From positions 248,001 to 312,000 of the forward strand of contig ATWE01000005.1 in NCBI GenBank assembly GCA_000421085.1: a stretch of 64,000 nt of DNA. Direction: 5' to 3'. The notes beneath the pieces were generated by a model. That model saw only the letters and a program-made list of their open reading frames with translations, searched no databases and was not told the DNA's origin. This stretch comes from Ensifer sp. USDA 6670 (GTDB lineage: Bacteria; Pseudomonadota; Alphaproteobacteria; Rhizobiales; Rhizobiaceae). The position numbers and the translations under genes were made by a program. Positions 53,991 to 62,800 of this stretch are shown here, piece by piece. Positions within the stretch are counted from its first letter, which is position 1; every line of letters starts with the position of its first letter.

Positions 53991-56579
53991 ATGACGGCTG
54001 TTGCAGGTGGAACGACGATCAGCATATGGGATGCGTTGGACGGCTGGGGGAAATCGTTACCTGACTGGCAAAAATACACTGTAGCTTATGCGGTTCGAGA
54101 CGGAGGTCTCTCTGGCGAGCGTATCGATGAAGCCTATGCATTGTACCTGGTGGGTGTGGGACTTGGAACCGCTCCAGATAACCTGCCTTTGATTCCTGCG
54201 TCTATTACTGGGAGGCCAGACTCCGCAGACACCTCGCCGCTGTCATTGGAAGGCATCAAGAATCCGGTCAGAATTAATGCTATTCCGACTACCTCCGAGC
54301 TAAAATTCGGCGAAGGCCTGACCATCATCTATGGTCACAATGGCGCAGGTAAGAGTGGTTTCGCCCGCATGCTTGCTTCCGCCTGCTTCAGTCGCTCTAA
54401 GCAGGAAATTCTTCCGAACGTATACGATTCCTCGGCTACAAGCGGACCCGCGCGCTTCGACATTGATATCAGCCGCGGACAAGGGGAGGTTGAAACGCTA
54501 TCTGTGGAGGTCGGTAACGAACATACGGTGTTGCGGCGTGTAAGCGTGTTCGACTCCGCCATCGCACGAGTCCATCTTGCCGAAGAAACGCCTCTCGGAT
54601 TTCAACCAGTCGGCTTTGACGTATTCGACGAGGTCGTCCGCGTAATCGACGAAATTGGCATGCGCCTGGACGCTGACATTGCCAAACGCCGTGCCCCCAA
54701 CAAGTTCGTCAACATGTTTCTCGGAACGAGCGCGATTAAAGCCCAGGTGGAGGGGCTTTCGAAAGAGACGGATACCGACGGCCTAAGAAAACTTGCTGTT
54801 TACGGCGAGGCTGAATCAGTGCGTCTTTCCGAGATTGACGGGCAGATTGCCGATTTGCGCTCAAAGTCACCCGCCGATTTAATCGCACAGCGGGAGGCAG
54901 CGAAGCGCGACGTTGCTGCCCTCGAGTCTCGCATAAAGCGGATCGCGCAAGAGCTAGGTGAGAACGCATGCACCGCCTTCAAACAGCGGCTTGAGCAACT
55001 CAAACTGAAAATTGCAGCCGCCATGGCTGCATCTCTAGGTAAAATTGGCAATGCGCAGTTATCAAGAACAGGCGATGCGGAGTGGGAGCGTTTTGCAAAG
55101 TCCGCACGCACGTTCGGAAGAGCGGAGAAAGACAACTATCCAGTTGCGGGCGACCCGTGCCTTCTGTGTCATCGCCCCCTGGACGAACCTTCGGCGTCCC
55201 TGATACGCCGATTTTGGAGCTTCCTTGACGATGAATCCCGTTTAGCGGCAGAGGAAGCAAATACGGCCCTGAATGGCGTGATCGAGGCTCTGAACGCAAT
55301 TGATCTCGACCTGCTACCGAAGGAGGGGCGGGTCCGCGCTGATTTGCTGAAGCTGACTCCTGCGCTTGTCAGGGCCATTGATGAGTTTGTGGCGCGCGCA
55401 ACAGCGCGGCGTGCCCATATAATTGCATATCTGGAGAGGTCGGCAGAGGCTCTGCCGGAGGACGATCTGGTCGGTATCGGCGGGGATATCTGCAGTTGGC
55501 GCCAAAACATTGAAGCGGAGATAGTGCAGCTTCAAGGGAACTCGGTAGAGGCGGCGTTGGCGGCAAGGATGGCTGAGCACGTGGAGCTACGTCATAAGCA
55601 AGTCCTCTCTCAGAACATCGAGGAGATTTGCACTTTCATCGGCGATCTTAAGTGGCTCGAGAAGGCATTAACCGCGAAGAGGTCACTGACGACGCGCTTT
55701 GTTACGGACAAGCAGAAGGAGCTTTTCCAAATACTTATCGAGGGCAAATACAAAGATCGCCTCAAGGTCGAATGCCACGAAGTAAGCGCAGCGTTGCCCG
55801 TAGAGTTCAAGGCTCGTGGCCGCGGTGGACAGACCCTGAGAGGTCTCCAGATGCAGGGCGGTCGTCGACCCCATGAAATTTTGAGTGAGGGTGAGCAGCG
55901 CGCCGTCGCTCTCGCCGACTTTCTGACAGAAGTGAATCTCAATCCCACTTCAGCAGGAATCGTCCTCGATGATCCGGTAACGTCGCTCGACCACAAGCGC
56001 AAAAAGAAAATCGCGGGCCGCCTATCGCGAGAAGCGAAGGTTCGCCAAGTCATTGTGTTTACGCATGATCTTGTATTCATGAGTAACCTGTTGGATGCCG
56101 CCAAAGCAAACGGCATTGAGATCACCACTCATTGGGTTGATCGGGGCGAAGACGGCGCGCCGGGCCACGTCATGCATGATGAATGCCCGGCTAACTCTGA
56201 CGTCTACAAAACGCCTCATCGAGCAAAAGAATTTCTAGCAAAGGCCAGAAAGTCGATTGGCCGTACGCGGGTCGACCACGTACGAGCGGGTGCCTCCACT
56301 CTTCGCAATACCCTCGAAGAGATCATTATTCGTGATGTTCTGAAAGGCACCGTCAAACGCTGGGATGAGCAGGTGCGGATCGGGAACCTTAAGGAAATTG
56401 ATTGGTCGAACGAAATTGCGGACGAGATCTGTAAACTCCAGGATGACATTTCTCGCTTGATTGACGCACATTCAACTTCCGACGAGTTTGGGGGCGGCAT
56501 GCCGGAACCCGACGAACTGGAGCAGTTGATAACACGTGTCGAGGCAGTGCAGGCTGGAGCCAAGAAAAAGAGGAAATAA
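53991..56579 (+). CDS. SMC-like AAA ATPase with CxxC hinge and HEPN-like C-terminus (RloC/PrrC-like)
   Basis: An 862-residue ABC/SMC-type ATPase of the AAA_13 kind. Walker A GHNGAGKS is at 115-122. A coiled-coil region contains the possible zinc hook CLLCHRPL (Cys390, Cys393). The signature LSEGEQ is at 631-636, Walker B GIVLDDP at 656-662 and His692 is in the switch. The C-terminal 150 residues carry R-x3-E (Arg772, Glu776) and RLIDAH (Arg822, His827). This layout recalls RloC and PrrC, which cut tRNA anticodon loops upon phage infection; nuclease activity here is inference. The start is ATG 53991 with GAGGGAG upstream. Confidence 0.85.
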   Translation: MTAVAGGTTISIWDALDGWGKSLPDWQKYTVAYAVRDGGLSGERIDEAYALYLVGVGLGTAPDNLPLIPASITGRPDSADTSPLSLEGIKNPVRINAIPTTSELKFGEGLTIIYGHNGAGKSGFARMLASACFSRSKQEILPNVYDSSATSGPARFDIDISRGQGEVETLSVEVGNEHTVLRRVSVFDSAIARVHLAEETPLGFQPVGFDVFDEVVRVIDEIGMRLDADIAKRRAPNKFVNMFLGTSAIKAQVEGLSKETDTDGLRKLAVYGEAESVRLSEIDGQIADLRSKSPADLIAQREAAKRDVAALESRIKRIAQELGENACTAFKQRLEQLKLKIAAAMAASLGKIGNAQLSRTGDAEWERFAKSARTFGRAEKDNYPVAGDPCLLCHRPLDEPSASLIRRFWSFLDDESRLAAEEANTALNGVIEALNAIDLDLLPKEGRVRADLLKLTPALVRAIDEFVARATARRAHIIAYLERSAEALPEDDLVGIGGDICSWRQNIEAEIVQLQGNSVEAALAARMAEHVELRHKQVLSQNIEEICTFIGDLKWLEKALTAKRSLTTRFVTDKQKELFQILIEGKYKDRLKVECHEVSAALPVEFKARGRGGQTLRGLQMQGGRRPHEILSEGEQRAVALADFLTEVNLNPTSAGIVLDDPVTSLDHKRKKKIAGRLSREAKVRQVIVFTHDLVFMSNLLDAAKANGIEITTHWVDRGEDGAPGHVMHDECPANSDVYKTPHRAKEFLAKARKSIGRTRVDHVRAGASTLRNTLEEIIIRDVLKGTVKRWDEQVRIGNLKEIDWSNEIADEICKLQDDISRLIDAHSTSDEFGGGMPEPDELEQLITRVEAVQAGAKKKRK

Positions 56580-56657
56580 AATTCGCTCCAAGGTTCTTGG
56601 GCCGTCTCCCCTGCAAGACAGTGTAGAGGACGACCGTTGACACCGGCCATAAACCGA

Positions 56658-56969
56658 TCAGTGAGGCGGAGGTGCGTATCGCGACCAACCGAACCTGCAT
56701 TGCAACGTGAAAGTGATTGCTCTCAGCGCAGTACCGCCGTTACCGCTGGCTAGACGGAGCAGGTGAATGGCGAGCTTTGCCTCGACTCTTGCAGCGCCCC
56801 GGGCCAGTTCGCAGCGATAATGGCGGCGCAATGTCGGCTCCGTCACCCCGATCACCGCTGCGATTTCGGCTTGAGGCATAGCCGCACCAGCCATTGCCTC
56901 GACGAAACGTCGCTTCATTACATCCGGCTCATGAGCCGGCCTTCCTCTTGATCGTGCTGCTTTTCCCAT
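56658..56969 (-). CDS. Small phage-type helix-turn-helix protein
   Basis: A 103-residue DNA-binding protein. It begins with a basic KAARSRGRPAHEPD, followed by an HTH (MPQAEIAAVIGVTEPTLRRHYRCEL) and a helix (LAIHLLRLASGN). Proteins with this layout are common in alphaproteobacterial prophages beside terminase genes. The last 25 residues differ from the usual ending. No phage structural genes are near, so it is probably a prophage leftover. It is convergent with the ATPase gene. Confidence 0.65.
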   Translation of the reverse strand: MGKAARSRGRPAHEPDVMKRRFVEAMAGAAMPQAEIAAVIGVTEPTLRRHYRCELARGAARVEAKLAIHLLRLASGNGGTALRAITFTLQCRFGWSRYAPPPH

Positions 56970-57118
56970 AGCGGTAGAAAAATAATCGCGATTTTGGCCG
57001 GGTCAAAAGGCCCGTGCCCTTAGCCAATTAGTACCCTCATAAGAGGTCATCAATTTGACGGAACTTATCTTTGGTTGATTGGTTTGCGCGCCAAGTGCAA
57101 TGCCGCGAGGATACTTCG

Positions 57119-57448
57119 ATGAGGTCGCAACTAGCTTGGACGGTTCTTTTGTTCGCCGGCATGGCTCCTTCGGGCGCTTTGGCCGGCGTGAACAATAGCG
57201 TGAACAACGCCTATGCAGTGTGCAGTATTGTCGACAGCACCGGGATGGGAAGTCAACCTTGTGTAGTTTCCGGCTGGGATTCGTCAGTGACTGCTACGCT
57301 CGACATGAGCAGTTCGGAGGCAAGGAAACTATGCGGCCAGATAGCGGGGTTACTCCGGCAAAAGGGCCTCGATTTTGACGCCGGATGGACGTTCCGTATT
57401 AAGTCGCCATACAGCAACAACAACAGCATTGCGTACTGCGACCTTTGA
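57119..57448 (+). CDS. Small secreted protein, unknown
   Basis: A 109-residue protein with a clear Sec signal peptide (SQLAWTVLLFAGMAPSGALAG, cleaved near residue 23). The mature part is about 86 residues, is Asn/Ser-rich and holds four Cys, which could form two disulphides in the periplasm. The start has GAGG nine bases upstream. I recognise no family. It is flanked on both sides by non-coding island DNA. Confidence 0.65.
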   Translation: MRSQLAWTVLLFAGMAPSGALAGVNNSVNNAYAVCSIVDSTGMGSQPCVVSGWDSSVTATLDMSSSEARKLCGQIAGLLRQKGLDFDAGWTFRIKSPYSNNNSIAYCDL

Positions 57449-57741
57449 TGCACCTAGATAGCCAACCTATGCAGGCTACGTCGGCTCGCCATTTCTTAGC
57501 GCGGCGAAAAAAATCCGCGCATGAGGGCCTCGCGGGTCCGGCAACGGGCGCCGCGCTCGGGTTTGAACGCTCCCCCCGGCGGTGACTCGGTGACTAACAG
57601 CCTAAGCCATCTGGCCGAATATACTGGCAGATGCAAGATTCTCTAAACTCTATGCCGGACAAGCGAAGTTCCTGCCTACGGCTAGCGAACCTTCGCACTA
57701 TGGCCTCGAGGGCCAAAACAGGCTGAAAACGAGAACTAACA
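57449..57741. other. Intergenic region with no recognised feature
   Basis: This 293-base stretch was read on both strands. It contains a short GGTTTGAACGC followed by a C-run that looks like a broken tRNA T-arm, but no cloverleaf can be folded. No open frame with a ribosome site is seen. It may be residue of earlier insertions. Confidence 0.4.
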
Positions 57742-58224
57742 ATGCCCTATTGTAGATCATGTCAAACGCGCGTCACCACGCTCGAAATCGAATACGTCAA
57801 TGACATCGGTTATTGCCGCCATTGCGCCGAAGACGAGCGCAAATATGTTACTCGGTTCCGCAAGTCAGTAACGCCGATCATTATGGTAACGACGCCGAAT
57901 GTTGCGGGCCGAGAGATAACCGAACCGCTCGGCATCGTTTCATCGCAAGTTGCGTTCGGGATGAATGTCTTTCGCGACATCTTCGCTGGTGTCCGCGATA
58001 TCGTGGGCGGGCGCTCCGACGCGCAGCAGAAAGTCTTTGCTGATTCCCGCAAAGCTGCGTTCGACGAATTGATGATCGAAGCCGGACGCCTCGGCGCGGA
58101 TGCTATCGTCGGCGTGGACCTTGATTTCACCGAACTCTCAGGTGGCGGCAAAGGCGGCATGGTGCTGGTGGTGGCCACAGGAACAGCTGTGAAACTCGTG
58201 GCGGTGCCGGAGGCTGCTGAATGA
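57742..58224 (+). CDS. YbjQ-family protein with N-terminal zinc ribbon
   Basis: A 160-residue cytoplasmic protein. The first 35 residues contain CxxC twice (YCRSCQTRV and YCRHCAED), a rubredoxin-like zinc ribbon. Residues about 45-155 are a YbjQ/DUF74 domain (TTPNVAGREITEPLGIVSSQ, EAGRLGADAIVGVDLDFTEL), often labelled heavy-metal-binding; its function is unknown. It overlaps the excalibur gene by ATGA, so the two are coupled. Confidence 0.85.
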   Translation: MPYCRSCQTRVTTLEIEYVNDIGYCRHCAEDERKYVTRFRKSVTPIIMVTTPNVAGREITEPLGIVSSQVAFGMNVFRDIFAGVRDIVGGRSDAQQKVFADSRKAAFDELMIEAGRLGADAIVGVDLDFTELSGGGKGGMVLVVATGTAVKLVAVPEAAE

Positions 58225-58451
58225 AGAAAAAGGTTACGGCCGCCGCAGCGGCCCTCCTAAGCCTCTTTGTCGGCGATCTTTCCGCAAAGGCTCAGACGAA
58301 CAAGGACCGCCAGGCTTCGACCGAAAGCGGCGAGGTTTACTTTCAGAACTGTGCCGCCGCACGCGCGGCCGGTGCTGCACCGATCCGTGCAGGTGAGCCA
58401 GGCTATAGCCGCAAGCTCGACCGGGACGGCGACGGTGTCGCTTGCGAATAA
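58221..58451 (+). CDS. Secreted excalibur-domain protein
   Basis: A 76-residue exported protein. A signal peptide (residues 1-24, to SAKAQ) is followed by a complete excalibur calcium-binding domain: YFQNCAAARAAGAAPIRAGEPGYS, then LDRDGDGVACE at the very end, with the DxDxDGxxCE loop. Such domains often accompany secreted nucleases, one of which is the next gene. It is coupled to the YbjQ gene upstream. Confidence 0.9.
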   Translation: MKKKVTAAAAALLSLFVGDLSAKAQTNKDRQASTESGEVYFQNCAAARAAGAAPIRAGEPGYSRKLDRDGDGVACE

Positions 58452-58496
58452 CAAGAAGGCGTCCGGCCATCTTCATGGGTTCTTTGGATCACGACA

Positions 58497-58931
58497 ATGC
58501 ATAAACGTCTTCTTGTCATCGCGGCGCTCGCCGTCGCGACAAGTCCTCTCGCTGCGACTTCTGCCACGGCGGGGGACAACATCAACATCATCGACGGCGA
58601 TACCATCCGCATGAATGGCATCACGATCCGGATAATGGAACTCGACACGCCGGAGACGTTCAGGTCACGCTGTGAGAATGAACTGGTCCTCGGTCTTGCG
58701 GCCAAGGAACACCTTCGCTCTCTACTCGACAGCGGCACGGTAACCTACGAGGCGACCGGCACAGATCGCTACGGGCGGACACTCGCTAAGGTCCACGTTG
58801 GCGGCGTCAACATCGGCCAGCAGATGATCCGCGATGGCGTCGCGCTTCCGTATCAGCCTGGGAAGGATGCGAAACTCGCCCGGTTGCGCCACTGGTGCGG
58901 TCCGGACGCGCAGCTCGAAGACCGGTTCTAG
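58497..58931 (+). CDS. Secreted thermonuclease-family protein
   Basis: A 144-residue staphylococcal-nuclease-like protein. The signal peptide ends near ATAGD. The OB-fold core reads IIDGDTIRMNGITIRIMELDTPE, with the catalytic Arg in TDRYGRTLAKVHV and the family's Asp and Glu ligands. The 45th base past the excalibur stop starts it. The frame stays open past its TAG into a degraded excalibur domain, suggesting a once longer nuclease-excalibur protein. Confidence 0.88.
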   Translation: MHKRLLVIAALAVATSPLAATSATAGDNINIIDGDTIRMNGITIRIMELDTPETFRSRCENELVLGLAAKEHLRSLLDSGTVTYEATGTDRYGRTLAKVHVGGVNIGQQMIRDGVALPYQPGKDAKLARLRHWCGPDAQLEDRF

Positions 58932-59103
58932 AGGCGAAAGTCGAAAGCCGCCAAGCCGGAAACTGCGGTCGCACGCCACATACGACCAGCGCATCCTATC
59001 GCAAATTGCGCAGAGGCACGCGCCGCCGGAGCAGCGCCGGTCTATGCCGCCGATCCAGGCTATTCATCGAAGCTGCACCGCGACCGCGACGGGTCGGTTG
59101 TAA
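58932..59103 (+). pseudogene. Degraded excalibur-domain remnant after the nuclease
   Basis: In the nuclease frame, beyond its stop, 59004-59103 encodes NCAEARAAGAAPVYAADPGY and then SSKLHRDRDGSVV. This is an excalibur domain with a damaged calcium loop and no terminal CE. A second frame just upstream encodes KLRSHATYDQRILSQI, so at least one frameshift separates the parts. It lacks its own start and is not expected to be made. Confidence 0.7.
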
Positions 59104-59118
59104 ATGAAGGAGAAGCAA

Positions 59119-59712
59119 ATGACAAACATAGTCAAATTTCCCGCAGCGCAGCGCGACAACGATAGCGATGCGGATGTCGTGTCTGCCTTGCAGACGATGA
59201 TTAAAGACCTAGAAATGATGGTCACCAAGGTTAATTCGGGGCTGATCAACAGCGACCTGCGCGGCAACGAGCTGGGGGCCGCAAGGACTATGCGCGATCA
59301 GTTTACGCCGATCATCGCGGAATTGCAGGCGATAGCCTGGGACCCGAAATGGACAGACTTTTCGAGCAAAGCGACCGCCAGTCTCGACGACCTCGTGCGG
59401 CTGATTGATCGCGCCGAAGCGTCCGGCGTTTCCGCATCACATGTCCAGTTCCGCGCCAATGCTTCGCAGGAATACCGCGATGGCTATCACGCTCGCCTGT
59501 CTGGCACGCCGCGCAACTATAATCCCTATACCTGCCGTGATCCTCGCAATGCCCGTTGGCAAAAAGGTTGGTGGAAGGCCGATGCCGAACCTTCCGCGCC
59601 GAACGTCGTCTATCCGCCGCCGCCTGCGACTACGGTTGATGATTGGATCAGGATCGTCTTAGGCATCATCGTATTTTTCGCGATTGCTATCATTGGCGCG
59701 ATCATGAACTGA
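59119..59712 (+). CDS. RMF-like domain membrane protein, unknown
   Basis: A 197-residue protein. The N-terminal 115 residues are helical and acidic (KVNSGLINSDLRGNELGAAR). Residues about 120-158 (EYRDGYHARLSGTPRNYNPY, then WQKGWWKAD) resemble ribosome modulation factor. A Pro-rich linker and one C-terminal transmembrane helix (WIRIVLGIIVFFAIAIIGAI) follow, so it is tail-anchored. The ATG at 59119 has GGAG five bases upstream. Ribosome binding at the membrane is speculation. Confidence 0.7.
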   Translation: MTNIVKFPAAQRDNDSDADVVSALQTMIKDLEMMVTKVNSGLINSDLRGNELGAARTMRDQFTPIIAELQAIAWDPKWTDFSSKATASLDDLVRLIDRAEASGVSASHVQFRANASQEYRDGYHARLSGTPRNYNPYTCRDPRNARWQKGWWKADAEPSAPNVVYPPPPATTVDDWIRIVLGIIVFFAIAIIGAIMN

Positions 59713-59873
59713 TTCGCGAGCACCACGCTGGAAAGACTGGTCGTTTCGCGCCACGTCCGTTCCAACGAAGATATCAACGGGATGTGGAAAAGCGCTGCGA
59801 ACCTATAGGTTGCGTCCCTCAATCCAGGCATACTCCCGCAACCGGCTCAAAACCCTCAAGGATCGCGCCTCAT
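59713..59873 (+). other. Non-coding stretch with a protein-like remnant
   Basis: 59828-59884 can be read as AYSRNRLKTLKDRASYDQF, which resembles the KLRSHATYDQR segment before the excalibur remnant at 58932-59103. It has no start and runs into the helicase gene in another frame, so it looks like a second decayed copy of the same protein. Confidence 0.35.
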
Positions 59874-62800
59874 ATGACCAGTTCATGCCCGTTCTGTGCC
59901 ATCGAGGTCAGCCGTGTTGCGTTTTCCAATGAGTATCTTGTTGCTATTTGGGACGGCTTCCCCGTCTCGCCGGGCCATTTGCTTATTGTTCCTCGACGAC
60001 ATGCGGCGACTTGGGAGGAGTTGCGAGACGCGGAAAAGGACGCGATTTGGAGAGCCGTCGACCACGGCATCGCGGAAATAAAGGGCCGCCATGCACCCGA
60101 CGGATTCAACGTCGGATTCAACTTCGGGGAGGCTGCGGGGCAAACGGTCTTCCACTTCCACCTTCACGTCATCCCCCGCTACTCAGGCGACGTTCCGAAT
60201 CCACGCGGTGGCGTCCGTCACGTGATACCCCGAAAAGGGAACTATCTCTCGCCGCCGTCCCCCTCTGAAGTTGAACAGCAACGGCTGATCACCGGCGGAA
60301 CAGACCACTTTCTGCCTCACCTGATCTTTCACATGGATCAAGCAACTCTCTGCGACATTGCCGTGGCCTTTCTGCTCGACAGCGGTGCCCGACTTATCGT
60401 TGAACACTTGAGGGACTTCCTGGCGCGCGGGGGACGGGCTCGGGTTCTTGTCGGTGACTACCTAGACGTGACGGAGCCAGTTGCTCTTCGCCGGCTAGAC
60501 GACTTAGAGGGCGATCTTACCCTACGCGTCTACGAAGCAGCGCGCTCTAGGGGGTTTCACCTCAAGACATATAGCTTCCTTACCAGCACGGATGGAGTGG
60601 CCTTCGTAGGCAGTTCCAATCTCTCGGAAACCGCCCTGACCACATCAATCGAGTGGAATTACAAAGTTGTTTCAAGCCTTGACTCAGCAGGCTTCTCAGA
60701 AATTCGAAGCCGTTTTGAAGAGTTGTTCAACGACAATGCTTCCCGGCCAATAACCCCTGATTGGATTGACTTATACGAGCGACGTCGTGGCGCTCCCGAT
60801 TGGCATGATGCCGGGGTGCCATTCGAGGCACTGCTTCCTCCTCCCGAACCACACGCAATCCAGCGTGCGGCGCTCACCGCATTGGCTCAAACGCGCGAGG
60901 ATGGGTTCACGGCTGGTTTAATAGTTCTTGCCACGGGCCTGGGGAAGACCTGGCTCGCCGCCTTTGACAGCAACCGGAGTGAATTTCAACGGATCTTGTT
61001 TATTGCCCATCGCGAGGAAATCCTGAACCAGGCAGTAGAGACTTTCCGCCGCGTTCGCCCGAACGCGCGAATTGGACGTCTTTCCGGAGAGCCGAACATC
61101 AATGCTGACCTACAATTTGCCTCCATCCAGACGCTCGCGCGCGCAAATCACCTCTCCCGATTCAGGCCGCAGGAATTCGACTACATTGTTATCGACGAGT
61201 TCCATCATGCCGCTGCAGGCACTTATCGCCGTGTGATCGATTACTTTGAACCAAAGTTCCTTCTCGGACTTACAGCAACACCGGAACGCACGGACGGCGC
61301 TGACCTCCTAGGTCTTTGCCAAGAGAACCTCGTTTTCCAGGCTGGAGTTCATCAAGGAATTGAGGGCGGCCACCTCTGCCCTTTCCATTATTTCGGCATT
61401 CCCGACGAGGTGGACTACCGCAACATTCCTTGGCGGAATGCTCAATTCGATCTCACAGAACTGACAGCGGCGGTGGCAACTGAGGCGCGGGCGAAAAATG
61501 CCCTCGAACAATTTCACAAACATGGCGGCGAACGCTGTATCGCATTTTGCTGTTCCCAGAAACATGCCGATTTCATGGCGGATTTTTTCGTCCGCAACGG
61601 AGTTGGGGCTGTTGCAGTCCACTCTGGTCCCAACTCTTCGCCCCGCGCAACGTCTCTACAAAAGCTTGAGGCGGGTGAACTTTCAGTTGTCTTTGCGGTC
61701 GATATTTTCAATGAAGGCGTTGATGTGCCGAGCATTGACACCGTCCTGATGCTTCGACCAACAGAATCGACAATCATCTGGATGCAGCAACTCGGGCGCG
61801 GGCTGCGAAAGTCCTCTGGTAAGGATCGACTCACGGTCATCGATTATATCGGTAATCATCGCGCATTTCTGATGAAGCTCCGCGCGATTGCCGCGCTCGC
61901 AAATCAAGATGCCGCAACAAGCGGTCGACTCAGAGAGATCCTTGATGAACTGGTAGCCGACCGCATCAGCCTGCCTGCAGGCTGCGACGTCACCTATGAT
62001 CTCGCGACAATCGAGATCCTAAAGCAGCTTCTCAAGCCGACTAGCACCGAAAGCGCTCTGGAGGATTTCTACAGAGACTTCAAGGAGAGGCACGGAATTC
62101 GGCCAACGGCGGTGGAGGCGTTTCATGCCGGCTTGAATCCGCGAAGCAACAGCGAGCGGTCATGGCTTCGTTTCGTTGATCGGATGCGAGGATTGGACGA
62201 ATCAGAGTTGGCGTCCTGGGGTTCTTATCAAGACTTCCTCACAAGTATCGAGAAGACGGAGACAACTCGAAGCTATAAGATCGTTCTGCTATTAGCTCTA
62301 CTCGATGGCGACGATCTTATTGCAAAGACAACCCTGGCCGACCTCACCCGACGCGTAGCCGCCGTCGCATCGCGTATGCACAGCCTCCAGAAGGACTTTT
62401 CAGTTGATCTTTCGGATAAAGCCGCACTCAAGAAATTGCTGCTTCAGAATCCAATCAACGCGTTCCTAAGTGCGCGGGGGACCAGCGGCGTCCCCTTCTT
62501 CCGGCTTGACGGAGATCAGTTTGGTTTCGCATTCGACCTCGTCGACCCATCGGCGCTCGGGCGACTTCTTCGAGAGGTTCTCGATTGGCGCCTGGCGCAA
62601 TACCTCTTACGAAGCGGTGCGCCTAGAGCAGACGTCGTCTGCCGTGTGTCGCGAAACACGGGAGGACAGCCCATCCTCTTTTTGCCGCCTGCGTCGGGTT
62701 CTCGTCCACTTGAAGAAGGGGCTTTGGAGATTATCGTTGAGAACCGTGCCATGACCGCGACTGTCGCAAAAGTCGCGATCAACGTTGTGCGGTCTACAGG

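Noticed and set aside
57520..57600. Possible tRNA remnant (GGTTTGAACGC followed by C-run)
   Set aside because: No acceptor, D-arm or anticodon stem can be paired around it.
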